From Rhodocyclales bacterium (GTDB lineage Bacteria; Pseudomonadota; Gammaproteobacteria; Burkholderiales; Rhodocyclaceae), in assembly GCA_021286885.1 (NCBI GenBank), contig JAJTBM010000079.1, forward strand, positions 1 through 9,777: a stretch of 9,777 nt of DNA. The letters run 5' to 3'. Under the pieces are notes generated by a model. The model did not search any database and was not told where the DNA came from. It saw only the letters and a program-made list of their open reading frames with translations. Numbering within the stretch: the first letter of the stretch is position 1; the number at the start of each line of letters is the position of its first letter. Made by a program: the position numbers and the translations under genes. Shown here one piece after another: positions 1 to 5,859 of the stretch.

Positions 1-855
1 CTGATGGGTCAGGAGGGTCAGCAGCTCGGGCAGGGTGTCGCGCATCTCGCGACGATCGACGATCAGGTCGATGGCGCCCTTCTCCAGCAGGAATTCGGAG
101 CGCTGGAAGCCCGGCGGCAGGGTTTCACGCACGGTCTGCTCGATCACGCGGGGGCCGGCAAAGCCAATCAGGGCGCCCGGCTCGGCGATCACCAGGTCGC
201 CCATGAAGGCGAAACTGGCCGACACGCCGCCCATGGTGGGATCGGTCAGGAGGGTGATGAAGGGCAGCTTGCGCTCGGACAGACGGGTCAGGGTGGCCGT
301 GGTCTTGGCCATCTGCATCAGGGAGAACAGGCCTTCCTGCATCCGGGCGCCGCCGGTGGCGGTCACGCAGATGAAAGGCAGGCGCTGTTCCAGGGCGGCC
401 TTGACGCCACGCACGAAGCGCTCGCCCACCACGGAACCCATGGAGCCGCCGAGGAATTCGAACTCAAAACAAGCCACCACCACCGGCACAGTCTTGATGG
501 CACCTTGCATCACCACCATGGCATCGGCTTCGCCGGTGTCTTCGGTGGCAGTGGCCAGGCGCTCGGGGTAGCGGCGGGAGTCCTTGAACTTGAGCGGATC
601 AACCGGCACCACTTCGGCGCCGATTTCGAAGCGGCCTTCTTCGTCCAGCAGCCAATCCAGGCGCTGACGTGCGCGGATACGCTGGTGATGCCCGCACTTG
701 GGACACACGCACAGGTTGCTGTCCAGATCCGAGCGATAGAGCACCGCTTCACACGCCGGGCACTTGCTCCACAGGCCTTCGGGAATGGACTTGCTGCGCG
801 GCGCAGGCGTGGCCCGTTTGATCTTAGGCGGGAGAAGCTTTGCCAACCAACTCAT
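1..855 (-). CDS. accD: Acetyl-CoA carboxylase carboxyltransferase subunit beta (3' end cut by window edge)
   Basis: AccD pairs with AccA to form the carboxyltransferase that moves the carboxyl group from carboxybiotin-BCCP to acetyl-CoA, giving malonyl-CoA for fatty acid synthesis in the cytoplasm. The frame runs open from the ATG at 855 to the window edge, 285 codons with no stop. It starts [11 protein letters not shown] four-cysteine zinc finger is visible as CPAC (C32, C35) and CPKC (C51, C54). The crotonase-like carboxyltransferase core follows, with [14 protein letters not shown] (about 134-147) and [11 protein letters not shown] (about 165-175). The family is usually about 290-305 residues, so only a few C-terminal residues are missing. 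The start overlaps the trpA stop as ATGA, and a GAGG (863-866 on plus) lies 7 nt upstream inside trpA, which suggests translational coupling. Nothing looks degraded. Family assignment is very secure. Confidence 0.97.
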   Translation of the reverse strand, partial: MSWLAKLLPPKIKRATPAPRSKSIPEGLWSKCPACEAVLYRSDLDSNLCVCPKCGHHQRIRARQRLDWLLDEEGRFEIGAEVVPVDPLKFKDSRRYPERLATATEDTGEADAMVVMQGAIKTVPVVVACFEFEFLGGSMGSVVGERFVRGVKAALEQRLPFICVTATGGARMQEGLFSLMQMAKTTATLTRLSERKLPFITLLTDPTMGGVSASFAFMGDLVIAEPGALIGFAGPRVIEQTVRETLPPGFQRSEFLLEKGAIDLIVDRREMRDTLPELLTLLTHQ

Positions 856-1658
856 CGTACAACCTCATCCATGGCATTACGAACATCACGGATGAAGGCC
901 TGGACACGGGCCGGGGCTTCTTCGGTGCTGCTGTTTTCAATTTCTTCAATAATACGGCTGCCGATCACCACGGCATCGGCCAGACGGGCAATGCTGGCAG
1001 CGGTGGCGGCATCGCGGATGCCAAAGCCCACGCCTACCGGCATGCCGACCTTTTCACGGATCAAGGGAATGCGGCGGGCCACTTCTTCCAGATCCAGGGT
1101 AGCGGAGCCAGTCACGCCCTTGAGGGAGACGTAGTAGATGTAACCGCTGCCGGCCTGGGCCACATCGGCAAAGCGCTGCTCGGTGGAAGTAGGCGCCAGC
1201 AGAAAGATGGGATCCAGCCCCAGGCTGCGACAGGTGGCGGCGAAGCCCAGACACTCTTCGGGCGGATAATCCACCACCAGCACGCCATCCACACCCGCCT
1301 CAACGGCTGCGCGAACGAAGGGTTCGGCGCCCATGGCTTCGATGGGATTGGCGTAGCCCATGAGCACCACCGGGGTTTCGGTGTTGCCGGCCCGGAAGGC
1401 CTTGACGATCTCCAGCAGCTTGCGGGTGCTCATGCCAGCGGCCAGGGCGCGTTCGGAAGCCCGCTGGATGGTGGGGCCGTCGGCCATGGGGTCGGAGAAC
1501 GGGACGCCCAGCTCGATGATGTCTGCCCCGCCGGCCACCAGGGCCTGCATCAGGGGAAGCGTCAGTGCGGGGGAAGGGTCACCGGCCGTGATGAAGGGGA
1601 TCAAGGCCTTACGCCCGTCAGCCGACAAACGCTTGAAGGTTTCTTGGATTCTAGACAT
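852..1658 (-). CDS. trpA: Tryptophan synthase alpha chain
   Basis: TrpA cleaves indole-3-glycerol phosphate to indole and glyceraldehyde-3-phosphate; the indole is channelled to TrpB in the alpha2beta2 complex. The protein has 268 residues, the same length as E. coli TrpA. It is a TIM barrel. The N-terminal [11 protein letters not shown] (18-28) and [16 protein letters not shown] (47-62) blocks carry the catalytic acids Glu49 and Asp60 at the E. coli positions. GVTGS and GVGFGI phosphate-binding segments follow. The frame stays open upstream to 1715, but similarity begins at MSRIQETF, so the ATG at 1658 is chosen. Directly upstream I see no good Shine-Dalgarno (the mRNA reads CATCTCCTACC before ATG), unlike its neighbours. 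It lies 53 bp after trpB and its stop overlaps the accD start by 4 bp. Confidence 0.97.
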   Translation of the reverse strand: MSRIQETFKRLSADGRKALIPFITAGDPSPALTLPLMQALVAGGADIIELGVPFSDPMADGPTIQRASERALAAGMSTRKLLEIVKAFRAGNTETPVVLMGYANPIEAMGAEPFVRAAVEAGVDGVLVVDYPPEECLGFAATCRSLGLDPIFLLAPTSTEQRFADVAQAGSGYIYYVSLKGVTGSATLDLEEVARRIPLIREKVGMPVGVGFGIRDAATAASIARLADAVVIGSRIIEEIENSSTEEAPARVQAFIRDVRNAMDEVVR

Positions 1659-1677
1659 GGTAGGAGATGAAGGTTCA

Positions 1678-1706
1678 ACGGCCCGCAGCACAGGGCAGCG
1701 GGCCGT
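1678..1706 (-). other. Intercistronic hairpin between trpB and trpA
   Basis: A perfect 9-bp inverted repeat (ACGGCCCGC / GCGGGCCGT, arms 1678-1686 and 1698-1706) with an 11-nt loop lies 5 nt past the trpB stop codon and 19 nt before the trpA start. The stem is almost all G and C, so it should be stable in RNA. On the mRNA it is followed by TTGAACC and not a run of U, so it is not a standard intrinsic terminator. It could be an RNA-processing or 3'-end protecting element, a weak terminator that lowers trpA, or a structure that influences initiation at trpA. Its role is inference; only the inverted repeat is seen. Confidence 0.6.
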
Positions 1707-1711
1707 GAGGA

Positions 1712-2923
1712 TCAAAACTGGATGCCGGATTTCTCGGCGACGGTATGCATGTCCTTGTCACCCCGACCGGACAGATTCACCAGCAGAACCTTGTCGGAAG
1801 AGAGGGTCGGGGCAAGCTTGGCGGCGTAGGCCAGGGCGTGGGAAGACTCCAGCGCCGGAATGATGCCTTCGAGGCGGCACAGATCGTGGAAAGCCTTGAG
1901 GGCCTCATCGTCGGTGATACCCACGTATTCGGCCCGGGAAGAATCCTTGAGCCAGGCGTGCTCGGGGCCCACGCCGGGGTAATCAAGCCCCGCCGAGATG
2001 GAGTGGGTTTCGATGATCTGGCCGTCTTCGTTCTGGAGCAGGTAAGTCCGGTTGCCGTGCAGCACGCCCGGGCGACCCGCGCTCAGGGAAGCAGCGTGGT
2101 GGCCGGTTTCGATGCCGCTACCGGCAGCCTCAACGCCCACCAGACGCACATCCTTGTGCTCGATGTAAGGATGGAAAATCCCCATCGCGTTGGAGCCACC
2201 GCCCACGCAGGCGATCACGTAATCCGGCTGGCGCCCCGCCATTTCGGGCATCTGCTCGATGCATTCCTGGCCGATCACGGCCTGGAAGTCGCGCACCATC
2301 ATCGGGTAGGGGTGCGGACCTGCCACGGTGCCGATGATGTAGAAGGTATTGCCAATGTTGGTGACCCAATCCCGCATGGCCTCATTGAGGGCGTCCTTGA
2401 GGGTCTTGGAGCCACTTTCAACGGGCACCACGGTGGCGCCCAGCAGCTTCATCCGGTAGACGTTGGCAGCCTGGCGGCGCACATCTTCAGCGCCCATGTA
2501 CACCACGCACTCCATCCCATAGCGGGCGGCCACAGTGGCAGAGGCCACCCCGTGCTGGCCTGCGCCGGTTTCGGCGATGACCCGGGGCTTGCCCATGCGG
2601 CGCGCCAGCAGGGCCTGACCAATACAGTTGTTAACCTTGTGGGCGCCAGTGTGATTCAAGTCTTCGCGCTTCAGGTAGATCTGGGCGCCACCCAGCAGGC
2701 CAGACCAACGCTTAGCGTGATAAATGGGGCTGGGGCGGCCCACGTAGTGCTTCAGTTCGTACTCGTACTCGGCACGGAAAGCTGGATCTTGCCAGGCCTC
2801 TTCGTAGGCCGCACGCAGCTCTGCCAAGGCAGGAATCAGGGTTTCGGAAACGAAGATCCCGCCGTAAGGGCCAAAATGGCCGTTTGCATCGGGCAGGTTG
2901 TAAGGGGCGTCAGCTAAGTGCAT
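1712..2923 (-). CDS. trpB: Tryptophan synthase beta chain
   Basis: TrpB is the PLP enzyme that condenses indole with L-serine to give L-tryptophan, in complex with TrpA. The protein has 403 residues, normal for the TrpB1 family. It opens [22 protein letters not shown]. The HTGAHKVNN block carries the PLP Schiff-base lysine, Lys96. AETGAGQHG (117-125) contains Glu118, equivalent to E. coli Glu109, and GGGSNAMG (241-248) is the PLP phosphate loop. A conserved GRGDKD motif lies near the C terminus. The open frame extends upstream to 3001, but the extra N-terminal segment lies wholly inside trpF and has no TrpB similarity. The ATG at 2923 has a GGAG 6 nt upstream, so I use it. The start overlaps the 3' end of trpF by 14 bp. 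trpA follows after a hairpin-containing 53-bp gap. Confidence 0.97.
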   Translation of the reverse strand: MHLADAPYNLPDANGHFGPYGGIFVSETLIPALAELRAAYEEAWQDPAFRAEYEYELKHYVGRPSPIYHAKRWSGLLGGAQIYLKREDLNHTGAHKVNNCIGQALLARRMGKPRVIAETGAGQHGVASATVAARYGMECVVYMGAEDVRRQAANVYRMKLLGATVVPVESGSKTLKDALNEAMRDWVTNIGNTFYIIGTVAGPHPYPMMVRDFQAVIGQECIEQMPEMAGRQPDYVIACVGGGSNAMGIFHPYIEHKDVRLVGVEAAGSGIETGHHAASLSAGRPGVLHGNRTYLLQNEDGQIIETHSISAGLDYPGVGPEHAWLKDSSRAEYVGITDDEALKAFHDLCRLEGIIPALESSHALAYAAKLAPTLSSDKVLLVNLSGRGDKDMHTVAEKSGIQF

Positions 2924-3533
2924 ATTGAACTCCGGCAACAAATTCGGTAATCCTTGCAGCATCCTTGATTCCCTTGGCCGCTTCGACACCACTGGACACA
3001 TCCACAGCCCAGGGTTTTACACGCTGCACAGCCTCAGCCACGTTGTCGGGATGGAGGCCGCCAGAAAGAATCAAGGGCATGGGCAAGCCGGACGGAATCA
3101 GGGACCAGTCAAAGGTCACCCCGCCGCCGCCATAACCTTCCACAAAAGCATCCAGGAGCAGACCCTGGGCGCCCGGGAAACGGGTCGCGTATTCTACCAG
3201 ATCCAGCCCCGGCCGCATCCGCGCCGCCTTGATGTAGGGCAGGCCATAGCCAGAACAGGCCGTTTCATCCTCGTCCCCGTGGAACTGCAGCACCTGGAGC
3301 GGCAAACGCGCCAAGGCTTCTTCAACAAAGGCTCGCTCGGGATTCACGAACAAGCCCACTGCCGTAACAAAGGGCGGCAAGAGACGCATCAACTCGGCGG
3401 CCCGGTCAAAATCCACATACCTGGGGCTGGGCGGGTAGAACACGAAACCGATGGCGTCAGCCCCGGCTTCTACAGCCGCTTTCACGTCCTGCTCGCGGGT
3501 CAGACCGCAAATCTTGATGCGGGTTCGGTGCAT
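2910..3533 (-). CDS. trpF: Phosphoribosylanthranilate isomerase
   Basis: TrpF performs the Amadori rearrangement of N-(5'-phosphoribosyl)anthranilate to CdRP, the step before indole-glycerol-phosphate synthase in tryptophan synthesis. It is a stand-alone 207-residue TIM barrel, not fused to TrpC as in enterobacteria. The general-base cysteine is in KICGLT (Cys9) and the general-acid aspartate in LLLDAF (Asp128). [11 protein letters not shown] (31-41), FHGDE (84-88), LSGGL (156-160) and DVSSGVE (178-184) are the usual family blocks, the last two forming the phosphate site. The ATG at 3533 has GGAG 6 nt upstream. The gene starts 15 bp after truA and its end overlaps trpB by 14 bp, so it is probably cotranscribed and translated with both. 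Confidence 0.97.
   Translation of the reverse strand: MHRTRIKICGLTREQDVKAAVEAGADAIGFVFYPPSPRYVDFDRAAELMRLLPPFVTAVGLFVNPERAFVEEALARLPLQVLQFHGDEDETACSGYGLPYIKAARMRPGLDLVEYATRFPGAQGLLLDAFVEGYGGGGVTFDWSLIPSGLPMPLILSGGLHPDNVAEAVQRVKPWAVDVSSGVEAAKGIKDAARITEFVAGVQYALS
2930..2933 (-). promoter_or_regulatory. Ribosome binding site deciding the trpB start
   Basis: GGAG on the mRNA, 6 nt before the ATG at 2923 and located inside the last codons of trpF. It supports the internal ATG against upstream in-frame candidates as far as 3001. The same GGAG with 6-nt spacing precedes trpF (3540-3543), so both genes use the same type of site. Confidence 0.7.
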
Positions 3534-3548
3534 GAGGTACTCCGATGT

Positions 3549-4346
3549 TCAGATCAGGGGCAATTGGGGCAGCGCGATGATACGCCCACCATCCGGCAGG
3601 GGCCATTTTTCTGCAGGGTAATCCACCCCACACAAATACAGCCCATCCGGCGCAAAGGTAGGCGCAGCCTGGCGCCGGTCCTTCACCGCCAGCAGGTGAG
3701 TGAGCCAGTCTTCGGGCTCCCGGCCCTTGCCTACCTGAATGAGCGCTCCCACCAGATTGCGAATCATGTGATGCAAAAAGGCATTCGCATGGAAGTCAAA
3801 CAGCAGGTAATCCCCTTGCCGCTGCACCGCCGCCCCGTACATGGTGCGCACCGGAGAATGGGCCTGGCACCCGGCTGCCCGGAAGGACGTGAAATCATGT
3901 TCACCAATCAGCACCCGGGCCGCCCGTTCCATGCGCTCGGCGTCCAGGGTGCCGTGGGTCCAGCCTACGCGCCCCGCCTGAATCGCCGGTCTGATGCGAC
4001 GATTCAGGAGCACGTAGCGATAATGGCGCGCCACCGCGCTGAAACGGGCATGAAAATCTTCATCGACCTCCACCGCCCAGGTCACACTGACAGACGCCGG
4101 CAGATGGCTGTTAACGCCCCGCACCCAAGCCTCCAGGGGGCGCCGGGCCGTGGTGTCAAAATGCACCACCTGCGAAGTGGCATGGACACCCGTATCGGTA
4201 CGGCCAGCACAGACCACTTCCACCGGCACCTGGGCGATCACTGTGAGGGCGGCCTGGAGCGCGTCCTGCACCGTTCGCCCGTGGGGCTGGATCTGCCAGC
4301 CTTCAAACGCCCCGCCAAAATACTCAACGCCAAGGGCGATTCTCAT
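3549..4346 (-). CDS. truA: tRNA pseudouridine(38-40) synthase TruA
   Basis: TruA isomerises uridine to pseudouridine at positions 38-40 of the tRNA anticodon arm, which affects decoding accuracy and, in enterobacteria, his/leu attenuation. The product has 265 residues, close to the E. coli enzyme (270). It begins MRIALGVEYFGGAFEGWQ. The catalytic aspartate is in CAGRTDTGVHA (Asp51), followed by QVVHFDT, DFHARFSA.RHYRY, GEHDFTSFRA and the HHMIRNLVG motif typical of TruA. The frame is open upstream to 4613, but that part lies within the previous gene and lacks family similarity. The ATG at 4346 overlaps the upstream stop as ATGA, suggesting coupled translation. truA next to fimV and trpF is also the order in Pseudomonas. 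The stop is 15 bp before trpF. Confidence 0.97.
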   Translation of the reverse strand: MRIALGVEYFGGAFEGWQIQPHGRTVQDALQAALTVIAQVPVEVVCAGRTDTGVHATSQVVHFDTTARRPLEAWVRGVNSHLPASVSVTWAVEVDEDFHARFSAVARHYRYVLLNRRIRPAIQAGRVGWTHGTLDAERMERAARVLIGEHDFTSFRAAGCQAHSPVRTMYGAAVQRQGDYLLFDFHANAFLHHMIRNLVGALIQVGKGREPEDWLTHLLAVKDRRQAAPTFAPDGLYLCGVDYPAEKWPLPDGGRIIALPQLPLI

Positions 4347-4945
4347 ACCATCAATCCCAGGCCCAGCCCCAGCAGGGCCAGCGCCATCAAAACAAAGTCG
4401 TGCAGACCCCAGGGGGCCTTGTCCAATACCAATTGCAGATCCGGAAAATGATCGTGCTCGGTGAGCAACTGGCGCCACCCTCCCGGCGGAGGCGTCTCCA
4501 CATAGCGCAACACCAGCAGCATCCGAACCCCCAGACGCTCGGGCGACAAACCCAGCGGCGCCAAGGGTCGCGCCAGTGCCACCAAACCGCGCACCAACCG
4601 GGTCTCGGAACAATGCTCCAGCAGCAGGGCCACCAGAGAAACCGCCATCACCAGACGCATCCCGTGCAGGGCCGCCAGCTCCAGACCTTCGCGGGTGGGC
4701 CCCAGGCTACCCAGCCACGGAAGCAGCGCTTCACCTGGCGTAAAAAAAACAAACAGCACGAATAGCACCACAAGCAGCACCCGCACCCGGCGCAGCAAGC
4801 GCCGCCCCCGGGCTGGGGCCCATGCCAGCATGCACCCCAGAAGCACAAGCCCGAGGCCCCCACACCAGGGGCCCCGGGCTAGTTGTGCCAGGATCATCAG
4901 AGATGCCCAGGCAAGCAGAACGCTTGCCGGATGCCAGGTTTTCAC
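4343..4945 (-). CDS. Membrane protein resembling EcfT/CbiQ transporter T component
   Basis: This 200-residue hydrophobic protein has apparent membrane segments near residues 8-22, 28-44, 53-70, 94-110 and 183-200. The middle part (about 96-150) resembles, by eye, the conserved region of EcfT/CbiQ, the transmembrane coupling subunit of energy-coupling-factor (cobalt/biotin type) importers. It has a membrane helix, an E..SETRLVRGL segment, then RPLAPLGLSPERL and a LLVLRYVE helix. It is shorter than usual CbiQ proteins, and I see no clear Ala-Arg-Gly coupling motifs in the C-terminal half. No ABC ATPase or substrate-binding partner is in the window. The start is GTG at 4945, 17 bp after the fimV stop, with AGGA about 10 nt upstream. 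The stop overlaps truA. The mRNA has a U8 run at 4742-4749, and the frame is consistent on both sides of it. The gene is real; its function is uncertain. Confidence 0.78.
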   Translation of the reverse strand: MKTWHPASVLLAWASLMILAQLARGPWCGGLGLVLLGCMLAWAPARGRRLLRRVRVLLVVLFVLFVFFTPGEALLPWLGSLGPTREGLELAALHGMRLVMAVSLVALLLEHCSETRLVRGLVALARPLAPLGLSPERLGVRMLLVLRYVETPPPGGWRQLLTEHDHFPDLQLVLDKAPWGLHDFVLMALALLGLGLGLMV

Positions 4946-4954
4946 CAGCGTACC

Positions 4955-4969
4955 GTCCTGTATCAGGAC
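4955..4969 (-). other. Small hairpin spanning the fimV stop and downstream ribosome binding site
   Basis: A perfect 6-bp inverted repeat (GTCCTG / CAGGAC, 3-nt spacer) covers the fimV stop codon (4963-4965). Its 3' arm on the mRNA holds the AGGA that would serve the GTG-start membrane gene. Ribosomes finishing fimV would melt it, so it could couple the two genes. With such a tight loop the structure may be marginal. This is an inference from the inverted repeat only. Confidence 0.35.
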
Positions 4970-5859
4970 AGGCGCGCCAACAGACCTCGGGCTTCTTCCT
5001 TCTGGGCTGCAGAACCTTCCTTCAGAACTTCTTCGACCAACTCACGCGCCCCTTCGGTATCGCCCATTTCTTCATAGGCGCGGGCCAGCTCAAGCTTGGT
5101 GGCGATTTCCTGGAGCAACTCGGGATCGAGTTCGCCACCACTTGCAGCCGCAGCAGGCGCATCCAAGCCCAGATCAGGGAGCTCAGTCTCAGCCGCGGCA
5201 TGCCCCAGATCGAGATTGATTTCATCCAGGGCGCTGGAGGGCGCACCAGGCGCATCCCCGGCATGGAAGTCGAAATCGAGCAGACTGCTATCAAAGCTGG
5301 TGCGCTCCAGATCGATGGAAGCCGGCTCCGAGCGGGGATCTGCCATGGTCTTGGTCAGATCTGCCAGGGCTGCATCCAAGGGATTTACAGCCGGAGCTGC
5401 GCTTTCAAACTCGGACTTGAGATCGAAGTCCAGGTCGCTCGCTTCAGGCAAAGACAGATTGTCGGACAGATGCGGGGTCTGGGTGGAGGTGGCCTCCAGC
5501 CCGGAACCTGCAGGCTTGGCGCCACCGTCGGCCGGCAGGTCAAAGCCGAAATCAAAGTCCAGATCAGGCACTGCGCCCGGGGGCTCGGCCGCAGGAGCGG
5601 CGCTGACCGGCGCGGCAGGGGCCGGGGCCGGGGCCGGAGCGAGCTCGGAACTCAGATCCAGGTCGAAATCGAGGCTGGCGGTATCCGGCGTGTTCTTGAC
5701 CGGCGCCGTAGCACCTGCGAGCACGGCGTTACCAATATCTTCAGCATCCGCAAACTGATTCAGCTCACCCGGCAAGGCCCAGGTGTCCTTGAGCTCGGAA
5801 GGCGTCTCCAGGGGGTCCATCAGATCGCCCGGCGGCGGCTCGGTAGCCGGCGGCATCAT
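4963..5859 (-). CDS. fimV: FimV, C-terminal portion (downstream of frameshift)
   Basis: This is the 3' part of fimV. The homologous reading frame really begins at 5967, directly at the frameshift, and 5859 is simply the first ATG in it. Intact FimV is an inner-membrane, pole-localised organiser of type IV pili, twitching and related signalling (known from Pseudomonas; TspA in Neisseria). This segment is cytoplasmic, acidic and low in complexity. It has repeated DFD-type motifs (LDFDLDL at 63-69, LDFDFGFD at 100-107, LDFDLK at 143-148, LDFDF at 194-198, NLDLG at 215-219), counted from the 5859 ATG, and an Ala-Pro repeat at 74-83. The last ~58 residues (GGELDPELLQEIATKLELARAYEEMGD onward) are the conserved TPR-like FimV C-terminal domain, so the C terminus is intact. 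Whether this piece is made alone is unknown; no ribosome binding site was noted. Confidence 0.85.
   Translation of the reverse strand: MMPPATEPPPGDLMDPLETPSELKDTWALPGELNQFADAEDIGNAVLAGATAPVKNTPDTASLDFDLDLSSELAPAPAPAPAAPVSAAPAAEPPGAVPDLDFDFGFDLPADGGAKPAGSGLEATSTQTPHLSDNLSLPEASDLDFDLKSEFESAAPAVNPLDAALADLTKTMADPRSEPASIDLERTSFDSSLLDFDFHAGDAPGAPSSALDEINLDLGHAAAETELPDLGLDAPAAAASGGELDPELLQEIATKLELARAYEEMGDTEGARELVEEVLKEGSAAQKEEARGLLARLS

Noticed and set aside
4..4451. Long plus-strand open frames (4-1134, 840-1670, 1745-2917, 2925-4451)
   Set aside because: They lie exactly antisense to accD, trpA, trpB, trpF and truA, give His/Gly/Gln/Arg-rich translations with no recognisable family, and follow from GC-rich codon bias on the coding strand.
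4742..4749. A8 homopolymer as a phase-variation switch or frameshift in the membrane gene
   Set aside because: The reading frame is consistent on both sides (membrane helix before, EcfT-like region after). No sign of an off-state was seen.
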